Source: Bradyrhizobium sp. DOA9 (lineage in GTDB: Bacteria > Pseudomonadota > Alphaproteobacteria > Rhizobiales > Xanthobacteraceae). Taken from it: DNA of 64,000 nucleotides. Position numbers and translations under genes: made by a program. Shown here piece after piece: positions 42,258-50,350 of the stretch. Below the pieces are notes generated by a model. The model searched no databases. It saw only the letters and a list, made by a program, of their open reading frames with translations, and was not told the origin of the DNA. The stretch is from the NCBI RefSeq assembly GCF_000617845.2, contig NZ_DF820425.1:2593725-2657724 (forward strand). The letters run 5' to 3'. The first letter of the stretch is position 1. Each line of letters begins with the position of its first letter.

Positions 42258-43406
42258 TCAACCCCGCAGAATCGCCAGCGCCAGCGCCTGTGCGCGCGGC
42301 ACGATGCTGTCGATCTCCAGATATTCCTCCGGCGTGTGCGCGAGCCCGCCGACCGGGCCGAGGCCGCAGATGGTCGGCGTGCCAACGGCGGCGGTGAAGC
42401 CGGAATCGGCGCAGCCGCCCGAGAACTCGCCCTGCAGCGTGGTGAGGCCAACCTGCCTTGCGGCCGCCTGATAGCCTTCGAACAGCGCCTTCGAGTCCGC
42501 GCTCTGCACCACCGGCACGAACTCGCCCTTGATCGACAGCGTCGCGCTGGTGCCGGGCACGTAAGGCGTCGCGACGATCTTTTCGATCGCAGCCATGATC
42601 CGCGCGCGATCGGCCGGATCGACATAGCGCAGGTCGATCTGCCCTTCCGCGTAAGGTGCCGTCGTATTGACGGACTGCCCGCCCGAGACCAGGCCGACAT
42701 TGAGCGTGATGCCCTTGTCGAGATCGGTGAGCGCGTGGATATGGACGATCTTGTGCGCGAGCTCGCCGATGGCGCTGACGCCGGCGGCGAAATTGGCGCC
42801 GGAATGCGCAGCCTTGCCGGTGATGGCCATGTGCATGAAGATGCCGCCCTTGCGCCCGGTGACGACGTTGCCCGTGGGCCGGCCCGGCTCGGAATTGAAC
42901 ACCGCGCGCGCGGCGCGGCCCTCGCGCTCGATCACCGGGCGCGAGGAGGGCGAACCGATCTCCTCGTCGGAGGTGATCAGCACCTTGATCGGATGCGGTG
43001 AGCCGCCGAACTTGTGGAAGGCGGTGGCCACGAACACGTTCATGACGAGGCCGGACTTCATGTCGGCGACACCGGGTCCATAGGCGCGGCCGTCCCGGAT
43101 CGTGAACGGCCGCCGGCCGGCCTCGCCCTTGCCGAACACGGTGTCGCGATGTCCCATCAACAGCACCGGCTTCTCGTTGCTGCCGGGCTTTGCCACCTCG
43201 GCGTGGATCGCGTCGCCGAAGCTGGCGTTGGCCTCGCGCCGGAACGGAATGCCGTGCTCGGCAAAATGCCGCTCGAACCGCGCACCGACCGCATCGACGC
43301 CTTCCTTGTCATAGGAGCCGGAATCGATGTTCACGACGTCGCGCAGCAGGTCGATCATCGCCTGCTTCTGCGACGCCAGCCAATCCGTGATTTGAGCTTC
43401 AGACAT
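42258..43406 (-). CDS. M20-family metallopeptidase (glutamate carboxypeptidase-like)
   Basis: A 382-residue zinc peptidase of the M20/CPG2 type. Metal ligands and neighbourhood are visible: LMGHRDTVFGKGE (His and Asp), GPGVADMKSGLVMNVF (Asp bridging), TSDEEIGSPSSRPVIE (Glu catalytic and Glu ligand), and the C-terminal TICGLGPVGGLAHTPEEYLE (His ligand). A dimerisation domain occupies the middle (MAITGKAAHSGANFAAGVSAIGEL). Substrate probably N-acyl amino acids or small peptides. ATG 43406 matches family length. It is flanked by repeat families C and A. Confidence 0.94.
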   Translation of the reverse strand: MSEAQITDWLASQKQAMIDLLRDVVNIDSGSYDKEGVDAVGARFERHFAEHGIPFRREANASFGDAIHAEVAKPGSNEKPVLLMGHRDTVFGKGEAGRRPFTIRDGRAYGPGVADMKSGLVMNVFVATAFHKFGGSPHPIKVLITSDEEIGSPSSRPVIEREGRAARAVFNSEPGRPTGNVVTGRKGGIFMHMAITGKAAHSGANFAAGVSAIGELAHKIVHIHALTDLDKGITLNVGLVSGGQSVNTTAPYAEGQIDLRYVDPADRARIMAAIEKIVATPYVPGTSATLSIKGEFVPVVQSADSKALFEGYQAAARQVGLTTLQGEFSGGCADSGFTAAVGTPTICGLGPVGGLAHTPEEYLEIDSIVPRAQALALAILRG

Positions 43407-43504
43407 GTGGTTCCTCGCGTGGTTCTCACGCGGGTTATAGGGCGTTGTGGGGGCATGGCCTAGTCGCGTAGCGCGGTCCCGTTATGCGGAGCGCGCTCTC
43501 ACCG

Positions 43505-43584
43505 CGTCATTGCGAGCGCAGCGAAGCAATCCAGTCTGTCACCTCGGAGGGATTCTGGATTGCTTCGCTGCGCTCGCAATGACG
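43505..43584. repeat. Dispersed palindromic repeat, family A, copy 3
   Basis: CGTCATTGCGAGCGCAGCGA... with its inverted partner ending GCTCGCAATGACG. Lies between the M20 peptidase and flbD genes. Confidence 0.9.
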
Positions 43585-43608
43585 AGGTGGTGGGACTTGC
43601 GCTCGTCT

Positions 43609-43640
43609 CAAACAAAATGCCCGGGACCAGCCCGGGCACT
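43609..43640 (-). terminator. Rho-independent terminator after flbD
   Basis: On the minus strand TGCCCGGG-CTGGT-CCCGGGCA (43638-43631 with 43625-43618) is followed by TTTTGTTTGAG. It ends the leftward flagellar transcript 30 bases after flbD. Confidence 0.8.
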
Positions 43641-43669
43641 TGCAGTTGCAACCGGCGCGCTGACGCGGC

Positions 43670-45055
43670 TCACGCCCCCATCATCGGCATCCGCGGATAT
43701 TCCCCGGGCGTGCCCGCCGGAGGGATCGGGATGCCGCCGTCGGCATATTCGTTGAGCTTGTTGCGCAGCGTGCGGATCGAGATGCCGAGGATGTTGGCGG
43801 CGTGGGTGCGGTTGCCGAGGCAGTGCTTCAGCGTCTCCAGGATCAGGTCGCGCTCGACGTCGGCCACGGTGCGCCCCACCAGCGCGCGCGTCACCTGCTC
43901 GGCGGCCATGGTGGCATGCGCCACGGCCGGGGCGGTCTTGGCGAGGTCGAGGCGGTCGCCGTCCGGCGTGATGATGGCGTCGGGTCCGATCTCGTCGCCC
44001 TGCGCCATCAGCACCGCGCGGTGCATGGTGTTTTCGAGCTCGCGGACGTTGCCCTGCCAGCGGTTGGCGGAGAGCACGCGACGCGCCTCGGCCGAGAGCG
44101 GGCGCAGCGGCACGCCGTTGGCCTCGGCGTATTTCTTCACGAAATGCTGGGCCAGTTCGAGGATGTCGGCGGGACGCTCGCGCAGCGGCGGAATCTTCAG
44201 GTTCACGACGTTGAGGCGGAACAGCAGGTCCTCGCGGAACGTGCCTTCGCGCACGGCTTCCGCGAGGTTGCGGTTCGAAGTCGCGATGATGCGGATGTCG
44301 ACCGGCACCGGCTTTGTGCCGCCGACGCGGTCGATCACGCGCTCCTGGATGGCGCGCAGCAGTTTCGATTGCAGGCGGACGTCCATCTCGGAGATTTCGT
44401 CGAGCAGCAGCGTGCCGCCGGTCGCCTCCTCGAACTTGCCGATGCGGCGGGCGACCGCGCCGGTGAAGGCGCCCTTCTCGTGCCCGAACAGCTCGGATTC
44501 CAGCAGGTGCTCGGGGATCGCGGCGCAGTTGATCGAGATGAACGGACGCTTGGCCCGGGCCGAGCGGGAGTGAACGTAGCGGGCCAGCACTTCCTTGCCC
44601 GTGCCGGATTCGCCGGTGATCATCACCGAGGCGTCCGAGCCGGCGATCTGCTGGGCGAGCTTGATCACCTTCGCCATCGCATCGTCGCGATAGACCAGCT
44701 CGCGGGAATCGTTGGCGACGGCGGCCAGCACCGCGGCGATCAGCTCCGGATCCGGCGGCAGCGGGATGTATTCCTTGGCCCCCGCATGGATCGCGGCGAC
44801 GGCGGCGCGGGCGTCGTTGGTGATGCCGCAGGCGACGATCGGGGCGTGGATGTGCTCGGCTTCCAGCCGCAGCACGAGGTCGCGTATGTCGAGCGCGACG
44901 TCGACCAGCAGGAGGTCGGCGCCCTTGCCCCCGCGCAGCACGCGCATCGCCTGCTCGTGATCCTCGGCATGGGTCACGGTGGCGCCGTTCTCCATCGCGA
45001 TCTTGGTGGCGGTGGTGAGCTGGCCCTTCAATGTGCCAACGATGAGAAGCCGCAT
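43670..45055 (-). CDS. flbD: Sigma54-dependent flagellar transcription regulator FlbD
   Basis: A 461-residue activator of late flagellar promoters. Residues 1-120 are a receiver-like domain whose acidic pocket is degenerate (LLIVGTLKG where LLIVDDD is usual; LLLVDVALD). The AAA+ domain has Walker A GESGTGKEVLA, the sigma54-contact loop GAFTGA, Walker B GGTLLLDEISEMD, and RFRLNVVN-type sensor region DLLFRLNVVNLKIPPLRER. The C-terminal Fis-type HTH is GNRTHAANILGISIRTLRNKLNEY. FlbD in Caulobacter is activated through FliX rather than phosphorylation, which agrees with the pocket. Last gene of the fli cluster. Confidence 0.95.
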   Translation of the reverse strand: MRLLIVGTLKGQLTTATKIAMENGATVTHAEDHEQAMRVLRGGKGADLLLVDVALDIRDLVLRLEAEHIHAPIVACGITNDARAAVAAIHAGAKEYIPLPPDPELIAAVLAAVANDSRELVYRDDAMAKVIKLAQQIAGSDASVMITGESGTGKEVLARYVHSRSARAKRPFISINCAAIPEHLLESELFGHEKGAFTGAVARRIGKFEEATGGTLLLDEISEMDVRLQSKLLRAIQERVIDRVGGTKPVPVDIRIIATSNRNLAEAVREGTFREDLLFRLNVVNLKIPPLRERPADILELAQHFVKKYAEANGVPLRPLSAEARRVLSANRWQGNVRELENTMHRAVLMAQGDEIGPDAIITPDGDRLDLAKTAPAVAHATMAAEQVTRALVGRTVADVERDLILETLKHCLGNRTHAANILGISIRTLRNKLNEYADGGIPIPPAGTPGEYPRMPMMGA

Positions 45056-45088
45056 GTCAGTCTCCTGTCCGTCTGCTCGCGCGCGCTA

Positions 45089-45439
45089 TCAGCTGCGTTC
45101 GGTCTTGATGATTTCGGTCATGGTCACGCCGAGCTTGTCCTCCACCAGGACGACTTCGCCGCGGGCGACCAGCTTGTTGTTGACGTAGATGTCGATGGCC
45201 TCGCCGACGCGGCGGTCGAGCTCGAGCACGGTGCCGGGTCCGAGCTTCAGGAGCTCGCCGACGTCCATCTTGGAGCGGCCGAGCACGGCCGAGACCTGCA
45301 CCGGCACGTCGAACACCGCTTCGAGGTCGGCGGCGGCACGCGCCGCATATTCGTCCTCGTTGTAGCCGATGTCGGTGCCGGCAGGCGGCATCGGGCCGTT
45401 GAGATCGGGCAGCGGGACCTGTCCGTCATTGTCGCTCAT
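45089..45439 (-). CDS. fliN: Flagellar motor switch protein FliN
   Basis: A 116-residue C-ring protein. The C-terminal 75 residues show the SpoA/FliN domain: VFDVPVQVSAVLGRSKMDVGELLKLGPGTVLELDRRVGEAIDIYVNNKLVARGEVVLVEDKLGVTMTEII. The N-terminal 40 residues are acidic and Pro/Asp-rich. It follows fliH three bases after its stop, and precedes flbD by 33 bases. Confidence 0.96.
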   Translation of the reverse strand: MSDNDGQVPLPDLNGPMPPAGTDIGYNEDEYAARAAADLEAVFDVPVQVSAVLGRSKMDVGELLKLGPGTVLELDRRVGEAIDIYVNNKLVARGEVVLVEDKLGVTMTEIIKTERS

Positions 45440-45442
45440 GGC

Positions 45443-46066
45443 TTAGCTCCCCCTGCGGGACGCGATATAGCGTCCGACCATGTCGTCGATCTTGGCCGCG
45501 ATGGCGCCGCGCTCCAGCACGACGCCGCCATCGGCCCATTCGATCCGGCAGTCGCCGGTGGCAATTTCCGGTTCGGCCAGGATCACCAGCCGGCCCTCGA
45601 AGCCGCTCTGCTTGGCAAGCCGCTCGATCTTCTCGCGCGCGCTGTCGTAGAGCGCATCGTTGATGCGGACGACGAGATGCGGCGTCGCGACCAGATGCGA
45701 GAAGCAGTCCTTGACCAGCGCGATGACCTCGCCGAGCGGCTCGGCGGCGACGAGGTCGGCGCACAGCTTGCGCGCCACCGCGACCGCGACCTCGACCGCC
45801 TCGGTCTCCATCTTGGTCTCGATGTTGCCGATGCCGGCGGCGACGCCGCGGATGGCGATGTTGATCTCTTCCATCGCGAGCGCGACGCGGCGGTCGCTCT
45901 CGGCCTTGGCCTCGCGCTGGCCGGCGGCAAAGCCGTCCTGATAGGCGCGCGCCTCGGCCTCCGCGACCTTCTGCGCAATCTCGGCCGCGGTCGCGGCCTT
46001 CTCGCGCGTCGAGCGCTCGGGCGCCGCGAAGTCGGTATCGAACAGGAATTTTGCCGGAGCGGCCAT
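45443..46066 (-). CDS. fliH: Flagellar export regulator FliH-like (FlbE)
   Basis: A 207-residue protein in the position of fliH/flbE of Caulobacter and rhizobia. It has an Ala/Glu-rich coiled coil (about residues 22-75, AAEIAQKVAEAEARAYQDGFAAGQREAKAESDRR) with the GFAAGQREA helix typical of FliH, and a C-terminal folded part (LVATPHLVVRINDALYDSAREKIERLAKQSGFEGRLVILAEPEIATGDCRIEW). FliH inhibits the FliI export ATPase. The ATG at 46066 overlaps the fliG stop (TGATG); the longer open frame lies inside fliG. Confidence 0.85.
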   Translation of the reverse strand: MAAPAKFLFDTDFAAPERSTREKAATAAEIAQKVAEAEARAYQDGFAAGQREAKAESDRRVALAMEEINIAIRGVAAGIGNIETKMETEAVEVAVAVARKLCADLVAAEPLGEVIALVKDCFSHLVATPHLVVRINDALYDSAREKIERLAKQSGFEGRLVILAEPEIATGDCRIEWADGGVVLERGAIAAKIDDMVGRYIASRRGS

Positions 46067-47163
46067 CAATACACCAGCTCGTCGTCGGCGCGGTTCTTGG
46101 TCAGCATGATCTCGCCCTTGGCGGCGAGGTCCTTGGCGAGATTGACCAGCAGCGCCTGGGCTTCGTCGACGTCGCGCAGGCGCACGGGGCCCATCGCCGC
46201 CATGTCGTCCTGGAGCATCTTGGCCGCGCGCGAGGACATGTTGCCGAAGAAGAAGTTGCGGACGTCCTCGTTGGCGCTCTTGAGCGCGACGCCGAGCTTG
46301 TCCTTGTCGACGTTGCGCATCAAGGTCTGGGCCGAGCCGGAATCGAGCTTCACCAGGTCGTCGAAGGTGAACATCAGCGCCTTGATGCGCTCGGCGGATT
46401 CGCGGTTGTCCTCCTCCAGCGAGGTGATGAAGCGGGTTTCGGTCTGGCGGTCGAAATTGTTGAAGATTTCCGCCATCACCTCGTGGGCGTCGCGGCGGCG
46501 GGTCTGCGACAGGTTCGACATGAACTCGGTGCGCAGCGTCTTCTCGACGCTCTCGATCACCTCCTTCTGCACCGCCTCCATCTTCAGCATGCGGTTGACG
46601 ACGTCGAGCGCGAGATCCTCGGGGAAGATGCCGAGAACGCGCGCGGCATGCTCCGGCTTCAGCTTCGACAGCACCACGGCGATGGTCTGCGGATATTCGT
46701 TCTTGAGGTAGTTTGCGAGAACCTCTTCCTGCACGTTGGAGAGCTTCTCCCACATGTTGCGCCCCGCAGGGCCGCGGATCTCGTCCATGATGCCGTTGAC
46801 GCGTTCCGGCGGCAGGTATTGCTGGAGCAGCCGCTCGGTGGCGTCGAAATTGCCCATCAGCGCGCCGGAAGCCGACATGCGCGAGACGAATTCGAGCAGC
46901 ATGTCCTCGACCGTGTCGACCTCGACGGTGCCGAGCGTCGACATCTCCAGCGAGAGCTGGCGCACCTCGTCGTCGTCGAGCAGGCCCCAGATCTTGCCGC
47001 CATATTGCTCGCCCAGTGCCAGCATCAGGATCGCGGCGCGCTTCGGTCCGGGCAGCTGTGCAAGGCTCTTGCCGTCGGCGGCGCGGCTGCCGGCGCGCTG
47101 ACCGAGCGTGGAGATCACGCTGGTGATGTCGTTCGAATTGGCGTTTTGCAGACTGGCGGCCAT
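46066..47163 (-). CDS. fliG: Flagellar motor switch protein FliG
   Basis: A 365-residue switch protein joining the MS ring to the C ring and carrying the torque-generating surface. Seen: [42 protein letters not shown] at the N-terminal domain, the middle [22 protein letters not shown], and the C-terminal charged helix region [53 protein letters not shown]. It lies 29 bases after fliF. Confidence 0.97.
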   Translation of the reverse strand: MAASLQNANSNDITSVISTLGQRAGSRAADGKSLAQLPGPKRAAILMLALGEQYGGKIWGLLDDDEVRQLSLEMSTLGTVEVDTVEDMLLEFVSRMSASGALMGNFDATERLLQQYLPPERVNGIMDEIRGPAGRNMWEKLSNVQEEVLANYLKNEYPQTIAVVLSKLKPEHAARVLGIFPEDLALDVVNRMLKMEAVQKEVIESVEKTLRTEFMSNLSQTRRRDAHEVMAEIFNNFDRQTETRFITSLEEDNRESAERIKALMFTFDDLVKLDSGSAQTLMRNVDKDKLGVALKSANEDVRNFFFGNMSSRAAKMLQDDMAAMGPVRLRDVDEAQALLVNLAKDLAAKGEIMLTKNRADDELVY

Positions 47164-47192
47164 GTCAGATCACTTCTTGATTTACTTGGCGG

Positions 47193-48803
47193 TCACTTGG
47201 TCGGCTCGGTGAGCCACTGGCGGATGATCGCGACGGTTTCGTTGGGGTTGCGCTCGGCGAGCTCGCCGACGCGGTGGACGGACTGGGCGTGGACCTGGCC
47301 CTGAATGGTGGCGACGTCGATGGCGCTGGCGGCGCCGCTCGGCAGCAGCGGCTGGCCGGCCGGCGCCGGTTCTTCCGAGGCGGCGGGGCCACTCAGCACG
47401 CCGGAGATGGCGGCGGCGACCTCGTCGGAGGCGAGGATGCGCTTGACCAGCGGGCGGATCACCAGGAACAGCACGACGAGGCCGAGCAGCATCATCACGC
47501 CGAGCTCGACGAAGTACATCACGTCGTCCTTGGTGAACTGCAGCATGCCGAGCAAGCCGCCGGGCTCGCCGATCGGAGCGGTGGAGGGCGCGTCGGCGAA
47601 GCGCAAATTGACCACCTCGACCTGGTCGCCGCGCTTCTGGTCGAAGCCGATCGCCGAGCGCACCAAGGCGGCGATGCGGTCGAGCTGCTCCTTGGTACGG
47701 TCCTGGTAGGCGAGCTCGCCCTTGTCGTTCTTGGTGTAGATGCCGTCGACCAGCACTGCCACCGAGATGCGGTTGACCCGGCCGGCTTCGGTCACCTCGG
47801 TCTTGGTGGTGCGGGAGATCTCGTAATTGTTGGTCTCTTCGATCTTCTTGCTCTGGTCCTTGGCCGTGGCGCCGCTGTTCTGCTGGTTGCCGGGCAGCTC
47901 GTTGTTGACGGTGACCTGGCCGTTGTTGTCGGCGGTCATGCTCTGCTCTTCGCGGGTCTGGCTCGAGCGCAACACGCGGCCTTCGGGATCGAACTTGTCC
48001 GAGGTCTGGGTGACCTTGTTGAAGTCGAAATCGGCGGAGAGCTGCACGCGGGCGCGACCCGAGCCGACCACGGAGGAGACGATGTCCTCGACCTGCTTGC
48101 GCATCCGCTTCTCGAAGGAGATGCGGCGTTCGTCGCCGACCGCCTGCTCCGGATCGGTCGCCGCGCCGTCGGCGAGCAGCTGGCCGGCCTCGTCGACGAT
48201 CGAGACCCGCTGCGGCTTCAGCCCGTTGACGGCGGAGGCGACGAGGTGGCGGACTGCCCGGATCTGCTGGGCTTCCAGCGCGCCGCGGACGCGCACCACG
48301 ATCGAGGCCGATGGCTCCGGCGCCTCGCGCGCGAACAGCGGCCGCTCCGGCAGCACCAGATGGACGCGCGCGGCCTGGATGCGGTCGATGGCGCGGATGG
48401 TGCGGGCGAGCTCGCCCTCCAGCGCGCGCAGATGATTGATGTTCTGGACGAAAGAGGTGGTGCCGAGCGCGTCCGATTTGTCGAACACCTCGTAGCCGAC
48501 GCCGCCTCCCTTGGGCAGTCCGCCCTCGGCGAGCTTCATCCGCAGCCGCGTGACCTTGTCCTTGGGCACCATGATGATGGAGCCCTCGTTGCGGATCTCG
48601 AACTGGATGCCCTGGCGTTCCAGGTCCTTGATGATGCTGGAGGAATCTTCGACGGACAGGTCCGTGAACAGCGTCGTCATCTGCGGCGTGGTGACGCGCA
48701 TGATGACGAAGGCGAAGAAGCCGATGAGCGCGGCGGTGACCGCGATCATCGCCCCGAACCGGGCGGCACCGATACTTTTTAAGAAGTCCGCAAGACCTTG
48801 CAA
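47193..48803 (-). CDS. fliF: Flagellar MS-ring protein FliF
   Basis: A 536-residue inner-membrane ring protein. The N-terminal helix (FGAMIAVTAALIGFFAFVIM) is followed by the ring-building motifs TTLFTDLSVEDSSSIIKDLERQGIQFEI and the FliF-specific GYEVFDKSDALGTTSFVQNINHLRALEGELARTIRAI. A second helix lies near residue 445 (LGVMMLLGLVVLFLVIRPLV), with a cytosolic tail that ends in the FliG-binding region (NETVAIIRQWLTEPTK). First gene of the fliF-G-H-N-flbD operon, shown by the short gaps and overlaps to the left. Confidence 0.97.
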   Translation of the reverse strand: MQGLADFLKSIGAARFGAMIAVTAALIGFFAFVIMRVTTPQMTTLFTDLSVEDSSSIIKDLERQGIQFEIRNEGSIIMVPKDKVTRLRMKLAEGGLPKGGGVGYEVFDKSDALGTTSFVQNINHLRALEGELARTIRAIDRIQAARVHLVLPERPLFAREAPEPSASIVVRVRGALEAQQIRAVRHLVASAVNGLKPQRVSIVDEAGQLLADGAATDPEQAVGDERRISFEKRMRKQVEDIVSSVVGSGRARVQLSADFDFNKVTQTSDKFDPEGRVLRSSQTREEQSMTADNNGQVTVNNELPGNQQNSGATAKDQSKKIEETNNYEISRTTKTEVTEAGRVNRISVAVLVDGIYTKNDKGELAYQDRTKEQLDRIAALVRSAIGFDQKRGDQVEVVNLRFADAPSTAPIGEPGGLLGMLQFTKDDVMYFVELGVMMLLGLVVLFLVIRPLVKRILASDEVAAAISGVLSGPAASEEPAPAGQPLLPSGAASAIDVATIQGQVHAQSVHRVGELAERNPNETVAIIRQWLTEPTK

Positions 48804-48884
48804 GCAACCGCCCCAACAGATTCGGCCGCATTCACTGGAAAGGCCGACTGGGCAATTATTGCCTAGGGGATGGTTTCGATATGG

Positions 48885-48898
48885 TTAACGAAGGTTAA
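48885..48898. promoter_or_regulatory. CtrA-like box upstream of fliF (non-standard spacing)
   Basis: TTAA-CGAAGG-TTAA, 82 bases upstream of the fliF ATG. The CtrA consensus is TTAA-N7-TTAA; here the gap is six, so binding is uncertain. Confidence 0.35.
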
Positions 48899-48926
48899 GA
48901 GGTCGGACAAAAGTGCATCATGAAAA

Positions 48927-48955
48927 AAATCGGCCTCGCAGGGCGAGGCCGATTT
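48927..48955. terminator. Rho-independent terminator downstream of sciP
   Basis: AAATCGGCCTCG pairs with CGAGGCCGATTTT (stem 48928-48938 with 48944-48954) around CAGGG, with A and T runs on both sides, so it could act in both directions. Lies 30 bases after the sciP stop. Confidence 0.8.
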
Positions 48956-48984
48956 TCGTCAAAGACCGCAGATTTCCGGATCGC

Positions 48985-49260
48985 TTACTGGCGATATTGC
49001 TGGATGCGGGTGGTGCGAAGACCCGCCAGACCGTGCTGGTCGATGGAAAACTGCCAGGAGAGGAATTCGTCGACCGTCAGGGTATAACGGCTGCAGGCCT
49101 CCTCGAGGGAGAGAAGTCCACCGCGGACGGCGGCGACGACTTCGGCCTTGCGGCGGATGACCCAGCGTTTGGTGCCGGGTGCAGGCAGGTCCGCGATCGT
49201 CAACGGACTGCCGTCCGGCCCGATGACGTATTTTACCCTCGGGCGATGGGGTTCTGTCAT
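48985..49260 (-). CDS. sciP: SciP-family CtrA inhibitor (DUF1153)
   Basis: A 91-residue helix-turn-helix protein: VKYVIGPDGSPLTIADLPAP, TKRWVIRRKAEVVAAVRGGLLSLEEACSRYTLTVDEFLSWQFSIDQHGLAGLRTTRIQQYR. This is the very conserved alphaproteobacterial DUF1153 family, represented by Caulobacter SciP, which binds CtrA and blocks its activation of promoters after DNA replication starts. Length and sequence fit closely. It lies between fliF and flgD on the same strand, but its own terminator shows that it is separately transcribed. The motility context agrees with SciP repressing CtrA-dependent flagellar genes. Confidence 0.93.
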   Translation of the reverse strand: MTEPHRPRVKYVIGPDGSPLTIADLPAPGTKRWVIRRKAEVVAAVRGGLLSLEEACSRYTLTVDEFLSWQFSIDQHGLAGLRTTRIQQYRQ

Positions 49261-49317
49261 GGCGTACTCACAAACTCTCAACCACTGAACTCACGCCGTA
49301 ACCGTAACCCTCGCGGC

Positions 49318-49332
49318 TTAAAAATCCGCTAA
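49318..49332. promoter_or_regulatory. CtrA-like box upstream of sciP
   Basis: TTAA-AAATCCG-CTAA, 58 bases upstream of the sciP ATG: the right seven-base spacing with one mismatch in the second half-site. A GANTC methylation site (GAATC) lies at 49360-49364. Both are typical of cell-cycle regulated promoters, but neither is strong evidence alone. Confidence 0.45.
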
Positions 49333-49491
49333 GCCTAAGGGTTCAATACAATTCTCGTTGAATCTTGCGGGAACGCGGCCGGCGCGGCGGGCTGGAGAGG
49401 CAATCTCGGCCGGCTGAGCGGGGCAGAAAGTAAATACTTTGCTAACGCCGAACGACTTTTGCGGGCTCGGCGCCAGCCCGGAACTCCGATC

Positions 49492-49624
49492 CACCTCGCC
49501 CGAAGGGAGAGGTCGGATCGCATCTCAAGATGCGATCCGGGTGAGGGGTTGCGGTCTCAATAATAGCTGCGGCCCCTCACCCGGATTGCTGCGCAATCCG
49601 ACCTCTCCCCGTCGGGGAGAGGTG
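49492..49624. repeat. REP-like paired palindromes, family B, copy 1
   Basis: Two head-to-head units: CACCTCGCCCGAAGGGAGAGG with GGATCGCATCTCAAGATGCGATCC and GGGTGAGGGG, then the inverted CCCCTCACCCGGATTGC...CCGACCTCTCCCC. Similar to 53539-53673 and, in half form, 54911-54973. It fills the gap upstream of sciP and downstream of flgD. Confidence 0.9.
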
Positions 49625-49632
49625 TTCGGCTA

Positions 49633-50337
49633 TCAATTGCTCGTCGCAATGATGCTCTTCACCTGGCTCAGCGTGTAGCTGGCGCCGTCGATGGTGAGCA
49701 GCGGCGGCGACTGGGTCAGGTCGACCGACGACACCACGCCCTGCACCTGCGCGGCGATGCCGACATTGTTGTTCGCGACGTCCTTGCCCGTGGCCGAGAT
49801 CGTGTACTTGCCGTCGGGCCATTGCGTGCCGTCATTGCCCATGCCGTTCCAGGTGAAGGGAATGTCCGTGCCGGCGGCCGCGGTATATTTTCCGTTGAAC
49901 ACGGTCTGGCCGCTCGAATTGGCGATCGAGATCTCGACGGTGGAGTCGGTCGGCACGTTGAGATGCCAGACAGCCGCCGAGTTGGTCATGGTCGCGGTCG
50001 AGCCGTCGACCAGCGCGGTCTTGCCGACGAAGCCCAGCGCCTGGGTCGCCTGCGTGGTCTGCTGCAGGGTCACGAGCTGGGCCAGCGCATCGTTGGTCTT
50101 GAGCTGCTGCTCGACGCCGGCGAACTGCACCAGTTGCTGGGTGAACTGGTTGGTGTCGAGCGGATCGAGCGGATTCTGGTTCTGCAGCTGGGTCGTCAGC
50201 AGGGTCAGGAAGGTCTGGAAATTGCCGGCGAGCGTCGACCCCGTGGTCGAGCTCATTGACGAATTCGACGAGGATTTCGGAATGTCGGTCGTGCCGGAGA
50301 CGACCGAGGGCGCCGTGGCGGCATTCGTGGTGGTCAT
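49633..50337 (-). CDS. flgD: Flagellar hook-cap protein FlgD
   Basis: A 234-residue scaffold needed to polymerise the hook. The conserved N-terminal segment reads FLTLLTTQLQNQNPLDPLDTNQFTQQLVQFAGVEQQLKTN, typical of FlgD, followed by the Tudor/FnIII-like half (VPTDSTVEISIANSSGQTVFNGKYTAAAGTDIPFTWNGMGNDG TQWPDGKYTISATG region). No signal peptide, as expected for a flagellar-exported protein. It follows fliK by 13 bases, so the two are co-transcribed. Confidence 0.96.
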   Translation of the reverse strand: MTTTNAATAPSVVSGTTDIPKSSSNSSMSSTTGSTLAGNFQTFLTLLTTQLQNQNPLDPLDTNQFTQQLVQFAGVEQQLKTNDALAQLVTLQQTTQATQALGFVGKTALVDGSTATMTNSAAVWHLNVPTDSTVEISIANSSGQTVFNGKYTAAAGTDIPFTWNGMGNDGTQWPDGKYTISATGKDVANNNVGIAAQVQGVVSSVDLTQSPPLLTIDGASYTLSQVKSIIATSN

Positions 50338-50350
50338 TGCCTGATACTCC

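Noticed and set aside
43802-46711. Plus-strand open frame of 969 codons opposite flbD, fliN, fliH and fliG
   Set aside because: Antisense to four well-supported genes; His/Arg/Asp-rich composition typical of shadows.
48841-48870. Sigma54 promoter upstream of fliF in GGCAATAATTGCC
   Set aside because: GG and GC are eight bases apart; the -24/-12 spacing of ten is not met, so it is only a small palindrome.
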